DNA of 64,000 nucleotides. Origin: Chrysemys picta bellii. Taxonomy: Eukaryota; Chordata; Testudines; Emydidae. Under the pieces are notes generated by a model. That model was not told where the DNA came from and did no database searches. It saw only the letters and a program-made list of their open reading frames with translations. The position numbers and the translations under genes are program-made. Of the stretch, positions 11,825 through 23,795 are shown one piece after another. Every line of letters begins with the position of its first letter. Position 1 is the stretch's first letter. The stretch is from assembly GCF_011386835.1 (NCBI RefSeq), contig NC_088800.1, positions 17,818,572 through 17,882,571 on the forward strand, read 5' to 3'.

Positions 11825-13440
11825 CAGCAAGCAAAGAGAAACCTATAGATTTCTGACTACACTCACAACCATCTCCTGCAGGTTAATTTAAAAGCTACAC
11901 TTCAGCAAATTTTTGCTATTGAGCCTAATCAGTCACAAATTATCTTGCCTGTACTTCATAAACTGGGAAAGCAGTTGCCCATCCTCCAACCCACCCCATG
12001 GATGGGTCCCATTACAATTTTTGCGGTGGGAATAGTCAACTATAGTCTTTTTCTGTGCTCAGAAAGGGACTTTTTGACCCTCTCTCTGAGCATCTGTCAA
12101 AAAATAGGTAGGGGCTTTAGACACCACATAACAGGAGTGTTGTCTCAAACTGAGAAACTTGTTTATAAAGCAACTTAACATTTTAGCATGTATGGAATTA
12201 TGAGGAAAGGAAGGGAGTGGCTGCTTTAAATCACATTGTGACTGGATCACTGGTTACATTCACAAAGACATATTATTACAGTATTAATAGGTAACACAGC
12301 AGCTGCTGAGAACTGGGAAATAAAGAATGCAATCCCCTTTTTACTCTTATATTAGCAGCACTTTAGTATTTCATGTTACAAAACCTAGTACAGTTTATGG
12401 TTGATATTAAGAGCATTAAAAGGCTCAGAATGCCTCTTAGTCTATGTTGACATGTATCACAACGTGTAATCCTTGGTAAATGTTGAAAATAATAATAAGA
12501 AACACAGATGTCAACAACTACTAAAATTAATCCAATAAGGAGAAGATCCACTCAGATATCTACGTTTAGTGTTTTGGCTATTTCCACCAAAATCTTTAAC
12601 TAGTGTATGTAATCCTCCTTCTGGCCAAACAGCTTTTGAAGACTCTGAGCCAGTGTAAATAAATCAAAATCACTGTCAATGTTGACAATTATTTTTATGA
12701 TGGTGTGGAGTAAAATAAATGTTTTAAGTGGCAAAACTACCATACATTAGTTGCAATTAATGGGTCTGTCCCATGGCTGGTTCATTATACAGGTATTAAC
12801 AATATCTGCCACTTTAACTATTTCTAGAAATAGTCAATGAATGCAGATTAATAAAAGAATGTATCTGTAGAATTAGTAGCAGATATAAATTGAACAGGAC
12901 TTTGTTTAGCTTCTAGCATTTGGAAATCAACATGACATGCAATATGTACCATAAATTTACTTGCCAATGTAAGCAGAGTCAGGATGAGCTCTACCCTGAC
13001 ATCGGGTGATGAATTGTGGCGAGTTGTGCAAAAGAACTTCAGGGGCTGATCTTGTTTGCATAGGCACACCCACCCTGCCTAGCATGAACCCACAGCAGAT
13101 CAAATGGTCACTTTGGCTGCTGTGAGATCCCCAGTTTCTCTGTTATTGGGGCATGAAAAATAAAAAGTGTTGTTACCCTGATTATGTGAATCAAGGCCAG
13201 TGGAACTGTTTTATGACAGAGGGACTCGCCCTCAACTAAGTAGCACTCGCTAGACAAGGGACATGGGTTCCAAAACCCAGTGAATTGAGAGAGGCTGGAG
13301 ACAGGTATTTGTACCTGGTGGTGTGGGCCTCTTTTAAGAGCCTGAAACACCAATTCCACCGTCTCATCTCTCCACTGTTGAATATCAGAGCTAATTTTGA
13401 ATCCATTAGGAATCTAGTTGCAGGCTGCTAAGCTGAATTC
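11825..13440. other. Intronic, no recognised feature
   Basis: No repeat ends recognised. The part from 13040 to 13440 is less AT-rich and may be a decayed extension of the LTR that follows, but I cannot show this. Confidence 0.4.
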
Positions 13441-13444
13441 ATTT

Positions 13445-14112
13445 TGGGCCAATGGTGCATCAGCACTAGGGCGCCCCTTCTACAAGCTGAAATCACTGAG
13501 TGCTGAGTTAACTAGTGGGGGGGCCTGAAGATATATTGTTAAGAGTTTGTGGGATGGCTGGAGCGGCTCACGGGATGGCTGGTGGAGTGGAGCGGCTCGT
13601 GGTGAAGGCTGCAGCAGAACCCCATGGAGAGGCAGGGCAGTCTGCCTCAGATCACGTAAGGTGCCCCTTAACACCCCACACCCCTCCCCCATTTCCACCC
13701 AGGCTGGGGGGTAAAACTCTGCAGATAAACTTTTGAACTCTGGGGCTGTATTGACCAGGGACAGAGACGTTTGGGGTGTTTGGACTTTTGGGACTTTGGG
13801 TGATTTTTGGGTTGCTGGACTTAAGAACCAAAGGGAAAGGACACGGCCCAATGAACCCTAGTTGTGGTGTTTTCCCAATTTAATGCTGATGTCATTTACC
13901 TCATGTTATTAAAAATTTTCTGCTACACCGAGACTCTGTGCTTGTGAGAGGGGAAGTATTGACTTTTTGAGGCGCCCAGGGGTGTGTGTAAGATTTTCCC
14001 AGGTCACTGGGTGGGGACTCGAGCTGGTTTTGTGTTACGTTGTTGGGAGGGGACCCCAATGTACTGAACCCGGCCCTTGCTGCTATCAACTTGGCCTGGC
14101 AGAAGGGTTACA
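13445..14112 (+). mobile_element. Probable LTR (solo) of a Gypsy- or retrovirus-like element
   Basis: The layout looks like U3-R-U5. A pyrimidine-rich CACACCCCTCCCCCATTTCC block is followed by an ATTAAA signal near 13907, then CGAGACTCTGTGCTTGTGAG and GAGGGGAAGTATTGAC. The 3' end reads CAGAAGGGTTACA, consistent with a terminal ACA. From memory this tail is a frequent turtle LTR end. I could not fix the left boundary or a target duplication, and no gag, pol or env frames accompany it. Confidence 0.55.
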
Positions 14113-14114
14113 CC

Positions 14115-15619
14115 ATGATGGGAGAGACATTGAAAGGATAATTGCAGATTCAATGTGAATGTAAGGAAATTTTTCCACATAACCATACGCACTATTTTAT
14201 TTAAATTATCCAGACTATCTTGCAAAGCAATGAGATTATATCAGATGAAATGTCTTCAGCATGGTGAATTCTGCAAGGCCACAATTGCACTCAGAATCCT
14301 TCTTGAGCCAAATTAACCAAAGCATCTTCAGAGTTGTTTTTACACTAAGTATTTATAGGTTTAGCACGTCGCTAACATACAGTAGCTACTACAGAATCTC
14401 ACAGCAACTCTAAATGTTCTCTGTGATGAGAACAGACCAGAAAAAAAATCAAATTAAACATACATATTTTTGTTAAAACACTCAGCTATTAAATAATTAT
14501 TTTACTTGATAATTTGTGTAATTTTTCAGACAGCTTTTAAACAGTTTATCCTTATTATTTAAAAATAAAATGTAATCTATGTTTTTCATGACTGAGAAAA
14601 AATAGCCAAAAATAAACCTGTGCAAAGCTATTGCTACAAAATGTATCTATACCATTTTAGTAACAGAACTGTGCTAATAAGTTGATTATAGGCAGATAAA
14701 GTCCATTGACATATTAATGTCTCCTCTCCATGCAGAGCCCAAAGAATGTCTTTCCTTGAGATACAAATACAGCTTCAAATGACATGTTTGCTGCAGTACT
14801 TGAAGTATATCTTTTCTGAATTAGAAGCATCCCTGTGCTACTGTATTTCAATGAACTCTCAATGATAGATGAGAACAGTGTTGTGTCAGAACTGTTTAAG
14901 CAAGGGATCTCTTCAGCTAGCTCCAGCCTTTTTAGCGTCTTAATTTAGAAGGGAAAAGCTAAACCTTCATCAATGTCACAATTCTTGGATAAGTACATGA
15001 GCCAACTGGGAGGGAGGAGGGGAAAATGTGCTAATTACCTTGTACAAATCTGAAAATAATGCTTCTGTGCAATGCTAAAGAGGGTTTAACAATTTTTACA
15101 TTTCACTCTATTTATTCATCTTTCAGTCAACGAGGTCATGTAAAAGGTCTGGTATATACGTTGTTAATTTAAATCAGATGTTTTCTTTGTTACTAACTGA
15201 TTATAACAGAAAAATAAAAAACTTCAAGATGGATTTATTTTCATGTGGACCATTTTCTGGTAGCTCTTAGAGAATTAAAGTGCTAATCTAAAAATTCAAC
15301 TAGGAATTTAAAAACAATTTGTGAGTTATAAATAGAAAGCCTTGAAATTGGGAAAAAAATAGTAAAGTGGATTAAAAAAAAAGTGAAAAATTCACAGTAA
15401 GCACAGAAGAGGATGGAGACATAAACAGACAGACAAGAGATGAAGGGTTCTGTCCTACTGCAGACCCTACTTATGAGAATAGTCCTGACACATGCACATT
15501 CCTGGGTGGATCCTGCAGATTCCCTTCTCATGTAACTCATGTGTTTCAGTGACATTACTAGCATGAGTAGAGATCTGCAGGATCAACCCATTCGGGGAGA
15601 GACAGGGCAAAAGAGAGAG

Positions 15620-15620
<1 letters not shown>
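14115..15620. other. Intronic, no recognised feature
   Basis: Strongly AT-rich. The antisense frames at 15283-15655 read through the CA repeat and are artefacts. Confidence 0.45.

Positions 15621-15621
<1 letters not shown>

Positions 15622-15656
<35 letters not shown>
15622..15656. repeat. (AC)n microsatellite
   Basis: An uninterrupted AC dinucleotide run of about 17 units, preceded by a short AG run (15611-15620). Confidence 0.95.
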
Positions 15657-15660
<4 letters not shown>

Positions 15661-15879
15661 CAGATTACACACGAACATCTATTTTCAAAATAAAATTAGA
15701 CCTCAAATACAACCCAGAAATACAATTTATTGTTGAAAATAAAATTAACCAAACAAGGAAAATACTAAAATGGACAAAAAGATCAGAAAATAATATGTTT
15801 TAATAATCCAATTGTGTTCCCCCTGTTAAAAAATAAATCTAAATCAGCTGTCATAACTAAAATGTTTCTTCTCATTTTA

Positions 15880-15940
15880 GGGCCTGATCCTATTCCCGCT
15901 CAAGTCAATGACCCAATCCTGGGCTGTGCCCAAGATGTTC
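15880..15940. repeat. Decayed palindromic element, half copy
   Basis: GGGCCTGATCCTATTCCCGC is followed by TCAAGTCAATGACCCAATCC. This is the left half of the palindromic family; the right half is missing. Confidence 0.45.
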
Positions 15941-16019
15941 TAAGCACAGTGCAGGATATGGCATATCGAGGGGGGGAAAAAAAAAGCTAACTTTATGCCA
16001 CCCTCATTCGTCCTCTTCC

Positions 16020-16255
16020 CCCCTCTACCCTGATCCTGAACCAGCTGGAGTCAGTTGGTCCCTTGTGTAAATTAGAGCAGCCTCAGAGACCCAATGAGCC
16101 CTTCCAGCATCCAAGAACTGTTACAGAGCAGGGAAGTCTTGGCCATGCTCCTTTCTTCCCAGACAAGCCCTCTCTGGGAAGCACCTGGAGAAAGTTAATG
16201 CAGGAGCTGCTCTGGCAGCTCCATGCTATGGGGAACCTCCACCACTAGCTGGGTA
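16020..16255. other. Moderately GC-rich stretch, possible old repeat
   Basis: GTGTAAATTAGAGCAGCCTC is a motif I associate with decayed sauropsid interspersed repeats, but no ends are visible. The open frame at 16063-16248 has no known domain. Confidence 0.3.
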
Positions 16256-16259
16256 AAGA

Positions 16260-17450
16260 CAATTATCTCAACCACAATAAGGCCAAGTTTCTGATCCAAA
16301 ACTGACTTCAAACAGGAACAAACTCTTACTTGCTGTTTGTGGCAGGTATTTAATTAACCAAACCTTAAATAATATAGTTTATAACTGGCTAAGTATATTT
16401 TCAAGCAGGCATAGGGTTTTCCTGATCAAATTACATGATAATTTTCAAACTCTATGTCAAGGCACTGATCTTGCAAAGGGACCTGTGCAGAGGCCCACTG
16501 GCTGCAGTGCATAAGGGTCCACCTGCACTGATCTTTTTTCCCCAGAGTGAGAACTTATACAGTAACACTAGGTTTGGAAGCCCTTCCCTTCCCTCCATTG
16601 TCTGACCCCCTATAACTTCCCACAGCGGTGAAAATTTAAAATTAATAAAAATTGAAAATTATGCTTAAAAATAAACACCAATATTATCTGTCAACATTTT
16701 TTTAAAATTACAATTGAATTCTGCCAAACCTAAGTAACATGAACAAAACCAAACCAAGAAAAGTCTCTGCTTACTATATGTGGCATTCATAGTATAAACT
16801 GCAAACAATAAAACCCTTGAACCTAAACATGTTAGTCAGAGCTTAAGGAGTTACCAATCCATAATCCACTTTGCCAAAAGAACTAACATTTGTTAAAAAA
16901 AAAGAGTATTTAGCTCATCAATCTATCATGCAAAGAATATGCTACTACTGCTTTAATTACTCAAGTATAAGCTAGCTACAAACTACCTACAACTGGGTAA
17001 CTGAAATGCAGCCAACCAGTTAGCCTAAACAAACGTAAACACAACTAAAATTTCAAACAAAGCTATCATGTTTGATTTATAGTATATCAACTCATGAGAC
17101 AAGATCTGCCTTGAACTGTAAGTAATTTCCATTTGTCTTTCATCGATGCCTCCCAGCCCCAACTCCTGACTCCCCAAATCAAAAACACATTTCAGATGAT
17201 TAAGGAACTAAAATTCTTTATTCAAATATTTAAATGATTTTCTTTAAATTCAGAAAAACACTAGTGACAAACAAACAGAAAACAAACCTAAAAAAACAGA
17301 GAGTAAAGGAAAGGGAAAAGAGACGTCAATATAAATGAGCACCTAAAATCATCCTAAATTAAATTTCACAAACCATGCAACACCTATTCATGTTTATATA
17401 TTTACACAGCTTTACCAATATACGAACTTATTCAACTCCCTTTGAAGTCT
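16260..17450. other. Intronic, no recognised feature
   Basis: AT-rich, with no repeat ends or splice-flanked frames seen. Confidence 0.45.
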
Positions 17451-17454
17451 GAGG

Positions 17455-18455
17455 AGCCATCAATATGCCAATCTCTTCATAAGCCACCCTGAAGAAGAAT
17501 TTCTGGAAAAATGCACCAGGAAACCAATGCTGTATCTGAGATACATCAAAGATATTTTCATTGTCTGGACAGACAACTTAAACTCACTCAGATTTCCACC
17601 ACAATTTCAACAACCACCACCCATCCATTAAACTCTCTGTGGAACACTGCCACACTAGCATCAACTTCCTGGACACCACAATCAGCTTCAACAATGGAAC
17701 CCTCCAGACAATCATATACAAGAAACCCACGGATCAACACACCTACCTTCATAGATCCAGTCATCACTCCAAACAAACCAAGAGATCTGTTATCTACAGC
17801 CAGGCACTCAGATACCACAGAATATGCTCAGAGGAGAAAGTCCAGGATATATACCTCAACACACTCAGAACTGCTTTCACCAAACAAGAACATGCCACCT
17901 GAGAAGTACATAGCATCATGGAACGGGCCACACAAATACCCTGAGAGAACCTGATTCAATACAGAAATAAACCCCCCTCCAACCAGACACCCTTAGTTGT
18001 CATCTACCACCCCAAACTGGAACCCATACCAGATATCAAACAACTACAACCCATACTCAATGGGGACTCCATCCTGAAAGAAATTTTTCCTAAACCTCCT
18101 CTTCTGACCTTCAAACAACCCCCCAACCTCATCATCAGACGCAAGCTCCCTACTGACCAGGACACACCAACTCAAAGCGGCATCAGATCCTGCAGAACAA
18201 CCGATGCAAAACCTGAAGGCGTGTTAATGGGTCACTTCACCTTGAACGGTCCATTGAAATGTGTTAATTATGTATGCTAAACAATCTGTTTAGCTGTGAC
18301 ACTCAGAGTAAGTTTCCTAGACCTGAAGAAGAGCTCTGTGTAAGCTCAAAAGCTTGTCTCTCTCACCACCAGAAGTAAGTCCAGTAAAAGACATCTCATC
18401 CACCTTGTCTCTCTAATATCTTGGGACGGACACAGCTACAACAACACTGCATACA
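17455..18455 (+). pseudogene. Penelope-like retroelement remnant (RT C-terminus plus 3' tail)
   Basis: Frames here read like the C-terminal half of a Penelope-like reverse transcriptase. HPEEEFLEK-like codons come first, then YIKDIF where an active enzyme has YxDD, so the first catalytic Asp is lost. Next come SINFLDTTISFNNGT, YKKPTDQHTYLH and SQALRYHRIC (clear in the frame 17639-17902). The sequence then shifts frame and continues with PLVVIYHPKLEPIPDI and PPNLIIRRKLPTDQDT-like codons to about 18212. The GIY-YIG endonuclease expected next is absent: the sequence jumps to a noncoding tail (18215-18455) ending near TCTCTCTAATATCTTGGGAC. The copy is 5'-truncated, frameshifted and internally deleted. 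Confidence 0.82.
18323..18351 (+). ncRNA. Hammerhead-ribozyme-like core in the Penelope tail (degenerate)
   Basis: CTGAAGA (18323-18329) fits the hammerhead CUGANGA core. GAGCT (18331-18335) pairs perfectly with AGCTC (18343-18347) to give stem II with a 7-nt loop. AAAA (18348-18351) stands where a hammerhead needs GAAA, so the key G is mutated. Hammerhead ribozymes are known in Penelope-like elements. I could not define stems I and III or a cleavage site, so this is a motif match only. Confidence 0.35.
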
Positions 18456-18459
18456 TATA

Positions 18460-20872
18460 ATCTTGTATGTTATACAGTAAATACAAATCTGTTGCTAACT
18501 GCCCATGGACACATTAGAAGTAAGAGCTGGCAAATGAGGATTTACATCAGTTCATTAAATTTCATGTTAAGGCCAAAGGTATATAGCTAGCTTCAAAACG
18601 TGTTTGAAAACATGTACTAATGCACTATAAACACAGAAGTGGGGCCCATGGTTTCACTGGAGAGAATAGGAGTCCAACCGAGAGATAATGCAATTTCACC
18701 TATTCTTATTGAACAAGCTGTGGTCACTGATCTCAGATTCTGATCTCAGTTGCACCAGTGAAAATCCAGAATAACTCTTATGAAGTTATTCCAATTTTAC
18801 CCCACTGCAAGTGAGACCTATCACATTGTTTTCTGTGTTTTACTATGGATTACAGCATCTCAAAAGCATTGTGTTATTACATGAACCTTAGCTTAATATG
18901 TACTTGGAAGAGTAAAAGGAGCTCAGATATTCTTCTCTTGACATCCTTGAGATCCTCCAGGTCCTGGGTTGCATGGCCTTTTTGTACCATCTTTTTAATA
19001 TCATTCCAAAAGTTTTATTTTACAAGTCAGCCAGGATGTGTGTCCTCTTGGAGGACCAGGCATACATAGGCATATTTCAGTCTCCCTAGTGCGACCTGCA
19101 CCCCATGGCAGATTTCTTTTGCTTGCAAATCCAACTTGTATATTGCAACATGTACTGGAAACAGACACACTGGCCTCCATTTCACCTGGAGCATCCAAAC
19201 ACACTCTCTGAACTCTCCAAGTGCAGATTTCCATTATACTGATTTCTTGCTGGGTGATTTCTCATGAATCTAATATTTACCATCTTTTCTGCTCAAAGTT
19301 TTTGAAGATTTGTTTAGAAACACTATTTCCTTGCCAAGATTTGACAGTTTAGCTCCACATCTGATGCCAAAATCATGACTCTTGTTAGCAGTTTAAGATG
19401 ACACATATCAAAAACTTAGAAGATGCAAGATCCATTAGAGGCAAAGAAGTCAAGAAAGCCTTTTCCTCACTTAACAAGGGAAGATACCCTCTTTATTCAA
19501 AATCTGTCAGACCCAACCAATCAAAGAGGGAAGGTGCTTCAAATAGTTTTTGACCAACCAAATTCTCACTGCTGTCTTTGTTGGTGGTCTGTCATATGGA
19601 ATGGTTTTAATACTTGGAAGCAGCACCTCAAGTGTCAGAAAACAAGAACATTTTATTTCTGAAAGAAAACTTTCCAGTACTACTAGTATTTTGGAAAAAA
19701 AATATTTCCTTGTAGTAGATTAAAAGGTGAGAAGCCAAAAAAAACCCCAGCAAAGTAAACTATTCCTTATGGCAAAGTACAACTAGCATCTCAAAATGGG
19801 ATGTGTTAAAAAAAAAAAAAAAAAGCAAAAGCAAATTCAGAGTGAAAGGAAAGAAGTAAAGTTTTCTTTCTGGTCTGGCATGTCTCAGGGCAAGCAAGAT
19901 CTTTGGCCACATACCAAAATTTATTTCATACTAAGTTATATTTAAATGACATTGACTCAATTGGAACTGTGGTACACAATGTACCAATGCAAGATGTAGC
20001 TTATTTAACATTCCAGGAGCTATTAGAAAATGCATCCTTCTATGTTTTAGCAAGATTCTGCTCTTGGGGAACCCTTGAATGTACTGGTTTTACTTTGTTG
20101 ACTTTATTTTTCCCTGGAGATAAAAGAGAAAATGTGCTAGAAACCATGTTACGTACTCTTTTTATACAGACATTCACAAAAATATCTAACTATGGACACA
20201 GTTTCTTCTGCAATCATAGATTTCCTTAGAAAAACCATTTGATCAAACGTATTTAACAGTGGTCTTAGAAGCCATCTAAGAAAAGTACTTCATCTGCTTG
20301 TAATTCCTTAGTATACTCAGAGCAACCCAACATGTGAAAGGTTTAGTGTAATCTTGTAGAAAAATTTCAGCACACTCTTGCCAGACCAAGCCAGAACAAA
20401 ACGTACTATGTTGTATATCCATATGTAATTCTGTCGGGCTAGAACAGAGTACAATGTGTTCCCATTAATACTTACTTGCTTTAAGCTTGTCTTTTAAGAT
20501 AGCAAATACTATTGAATATTGAAGTAACAGCTCTATTTTACCAAGATTACTTACTAACAAAGGAATGAATGATCCAGATTAAACTGGCTCACTGCTTGAA
20601 AAATATCACACACAACAGCCAAAGAAAACTTCTTTGAAACATTCCTGTGTTTGGAGAACATAAGGAAACCAATCTTGGATCATGACGATGATGATGATGA
20701 TGCTAAAACAACTGATTGCTGAACTTGTCCGTATTTTCTAACCATTAAAACGGAATACAAAATAAATACAACTCAAGATACAGACTATTTCACAGATAGT
20801 TGGGAAGGGTGGAAAATGGTGCTCCCCAGGTCAGCCAACAATGCAACCATAACAAGAATCTGACCAATATAA
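18460..20872. other. Intronic; minor simple repeats only
   Basis: It contains an A run at 19809-19824, a (GAT)n tract at 20684-20702 and a decayed patch at 18718-18830 (TTGCACCAGTGAAAATCCAG) resembling old sauropsid MITEs. No coding signal was found in the open frames at 18845-19069, 19423-19662 or 19903-20229. Confidence 0.45.
20684..20702. repeat. (GAT)n microsatellite
   Basis: About six GAT units, the first imperfect (GAC). Confidence 0.85.
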
Positions 20873-20875
20873 TCA

Positions 20876-20941
20876 TGGTTCAGATCCTACACTGGTGTAT
20901 TTATATTGATGTTGATTTATACCAGCTGAGGATCTAGCCCA
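20876..20941. repeat. Decayed palindromic MITE fragment
   Basis: GGTTCAGATCCTACACTGGT and TTATACCAGCTGAGGATCTA form a short inverted arrangement typical of old 'GGTGTAAAT...' elements. Confidence 0.4.
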
Positions 20942-20944
20942 GAG

Positions 20945-22262
20945 AATTCAAAGAGAATTACCTGGTGAAGAATTTCATATTCTGCCTTTAGAGTTTCTTC
21001 CATTCCAGTATGAAATATAGAGAATTAGTACATTCAAGTTTCCAGCTTACCAAGAGGCATATGGTAAATTCTGTATTTTTTATATCTATCTATCTATAGA
21101 TAGATATCTATCTTTTATCTCACACAGGTGTCTACACCTTCATAAGTGATAGTAACAGTAGCTTTAATTATTATAAATTATTTTATTTATATCACCAACC
21201 AATTCAGCCAAAGAGTTTTCCCAATCATGAAAGAGTTCTTAATTTACTCTCAGGAGGCTCAAGCCTAGAGCTGTAGCAATTACTGTTTGCATTCAACAGT
21301 TTGATATTATATTAAAAAATCCCATAGGACTGAATTCCCATGCTAAAGCACTAGTACTATTATTTGTATTGACTTTTGAGTTCTTCATTTGTAGGTCTAC
21401 TATTTTAAGAGTTCCAGGAATCCAAAGTTATTTTCAAGATGACTCATTTTAATTTCTCGGGAGGAGCTGTAAATAGTATAGCATCAGACTAATTCTAAAA
21501 CCAAGCCCTTTCCTGCAAGCAAGCTCCAGAGTTACATGTCGTCTGTGGAAGAACTACTCAGGTTGTTCACAGGCAGGATTTGATCCAGACCGCATTGAAG
21601 TTAATAGGAATCTTTCCACTGACTACAATGGGCCTTGGAACAGGCATTGTCAGAAATGAGCTATAGTATTCACCATATAATGTGATTGATTAAAAGTCTC
21701 CAAAATGCACTCAATTATGTTTGGATTTATTGTCTTCTTTTCTAAATATTGCTCCATTCAATGGAAGCTATTTTCATCAAAAAGTGTATAATCTTTATTG
21801 GGTTTTTTTTACAAGTTTGTCATTAAATGCAGCCTGTGCTGCAGCTGTGTTTTACTATTCTGTAAGTTATTGCTTTCCCAGGTGTTGAGTCCAGGGGACA
21901 TCTCATCTAGGTACCTTCTCTATAGATCAATCAAAAGCCTCCAGGGTACCAGAAGTATGAATTACTGTACATATTTTTCAACAGTATTCAAACAAATAAT
22001 TTACAGTAGTTCAGCATGTTTTCAGATTCTAACTGCTCCTTTAACTCTTCGTAAACAGATACACAGTTTTAGGCAAGAAGAGGCTACAAAGCCCATCTCA
22101 GTCTTTGCCCTTAGAGTCAGCGGTTAAACATCACAATATTTTTCCTCAAATTAGATACTGTGATGAGACCACCCTTCACAATAAAACTGGCAATCAATTG
22201 CAGACAGCATACCCAGACCTGAGGGCAAGAACTGCTCTTCTGTCACTTTACATGCATTGTTT
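20945..22262. other. Intronic; includes a decayed palindromic copy at 21578-21648
   Basis: At 21578-21648, GATCCAGACCGCATTGAAGT and GACTACAATGGGCCTTGGAA are arms of the dispersed palindromic family. The open frame at 21798-22127 has no known domain. Confidence 0.45.
21081..21117. repeat. Palindromic (TATC)n/(GATA)n tract
   Basis: A TATC run switches to GATA at its centre, then back to ATCT. The centre is a perfect palindrome able to form a hairpin. Confidence 0.85.
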
Positions 22263-22267
22263 TCTAA

Positions 22268-22551
22268 GGCTTGGTCTACACTAAACCCCCAAATCGAACT
22301 AAGGTACGCAACTTCAGCTACATGAATAACGTAGCTGAAGTCGACGTACCTTAGTTCGAACTTACCGCGGTCCAGACCCGGCAGGCAGGCTCCCCCGTCG
22401 ACTCCGCGTACTCCTCGCGGCGAGCAGGATTACCGGAGTCGACGGGGAGCACTTCTGAGTTCGATTTATCGCGTCCAGACAAGACGCGATAAATCGAACC
22501 CAGAAGTTCGACTGCCTGCCGCCGAACCAGCGCGTAAGTATAGACAAGCCC
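22268..22551. mobile_element. PIF/Harbinger-like miniature element with several hairpins
   Basis: The ends GGCTTGGTCTACACT and GTATAGACAAGCCC are inverted repeats. TAA lies outside both ends (22265-22267 and 22552-22554), fitting the 3-bp TWA target of PIF/Harbinger. The interior is CpG-rich and strongly folded. One hairpin pairs about 22294-22321 with 22331-22359. Another pairs 22459-22475 with 22483-22499 over 17 perfect bases. A third inverted pair surrounds GTCGACTCCG near 22397. Confidence 0.75.
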
Positions 22552-22554
22552 TAA

Positions 22555-23148
22555 GAATCTTCCTATTTCGCTTACATTAAAAAATGTACTCTGTATGTCT
22601 ACAAATGCAACTCAGACAGTTTTGATATGGAGTTCAGTGGACTTCTGGAACACATTGTGTTATGAGTAAATTTCCACAGCATGCCATACACTTCCTAGGT
22701 TTACTTTAGATCTTTTGCCAAGATTAACAGGGTTTCTTTCATGTACTTTCTGTACATTTATATCTGTATTCCATGTTTAGTATAATTTATCTATAGGGTC
22801 TGGAGAAAGCATTACTGTTTTTTAATTAAGATACAAAATTTGTTATTTTCCAGATACCCTGCTTCATCCATTACGATGCTCCCTGTATTTGTTCCTTTGC
22901 AATTCACTTTTAAAACATGCTAGGTCACTGACCTCTTAAATAAGCTAGAAATACAAAATACCAAGTAACATTCAAACAATTTATAAGATACAAAACTTCA
23001 TATCCCAGTATAATTCAGCCCACTATGTTAATTCAGTTCTTTTGGTCATTTAGAAAATATAAATTGCATTCACTAATCTTTCTTTATAAAAATAGACTTT
23101 CTAAATAATAAATATTTTCTATTTCTTTTTAAAGTGACATGAAAAGTA
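22555..23148. other. Intronic, no recognised feature
   Basis: AT-rich sequence between the Harbinger-like element and a MIR. Confidence 0.5.
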
Positions 23149-23149
23149 G

Positions 23150-23305
23150 CAGCAAGTTTTGGGCAACTAAGCACAGAACCAGAAACTTCTGAGTTCTAAT
23201 ATTGGCTCTACAATTGACTGTGTAAAGTTAGAAAAATTGTCACAGAGGTGTTATGAAAATCACTTATTGTCTATATGCTGTTATACAATTGTAAAGCATT
23301 AACAT
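23150..23305 (+). repeat. MIR SINE remnant
   Basis: AACTTCTGAGTTCTAATATT, GGCTCTACAATTGACTGTGT and TGTTATGAAAATCACTTATT follow the MIR consensus order. The tail TTGTAAAGCATTAACA follows. It is diverged, as expected for an ancient amniote SINE. Confidence 0.6.
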
Positions 23306-23795
23306 ACAAACAAGTTTCCCCTGTGAAAAGTCATGTAGAATTTAATGAAATATGATTTCAGTCATTTTTTTAAATATCTCAGTAGACATCTTCCTTAATA
23401 GAAATTTATATCCCTGTTATAGAATTCTTTTAGATAGTCCAAATGACCCACAGAAAGGATACCAATTGTTATTAGTTGCATGTATTTTAGAATACTTCTG
23501 TAGTAATCTATTAAATATCCTCACAACATTATAGAGTTCCTCTCTATTAAACTCTAAGACTTTTCCAAAAGTTTTGTTTTATTTCTACAAAGTGTTGTTT
23601 AATTTCTACAATTAACTGCTCTAATTTTGCTTCTTGTTTAATGTGTGATCATTTGATTCACCGTATTCCAACCTGATGCACCATCCCAAGGCAATACAAA
23701 ATGAATGATTGATTTGTTTCACAGGAACATTCAAACAATTCACTCTGGAGTGAATCCGACAAAGCTCTATTGTTTTTACGTACAGCAATACTGAC

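Larger units (their letters stand above)
1..23795 (-). other. ADAMTSL3: Intron downstream of the ADAMTSL3 exon (continues past window start)
   Basis: It begins with the donor GTCAGT at 23790-23795. The next exon should encode the Asp/Asn-rich linker and the NWDAWG...CSRTCGGG start of thrombospondin repeat 1. I searched by eye for the reverse complement of those codons and found nothing, so the intron probably extends beyond base 1. Confidence 0.7.

Noticed and set aside
13480..13851. Minus frame of 123 codons
   Set aside because: It is antisense to the probable LTR and Pro/Ser-rich from a C-rich block.
15467..15736. Frames with poly(Cys-Val) or poly(Thr-His)
   Set aside because: They translate the AC microsatellite.
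17511..17954. 147-codon plus frame, Thr/Ser/Asn-rich
   Set aside because: It is mostly an out-of-register reading of the Penelope-like RT; the authentic frame is the neighbouring 17639-17902.
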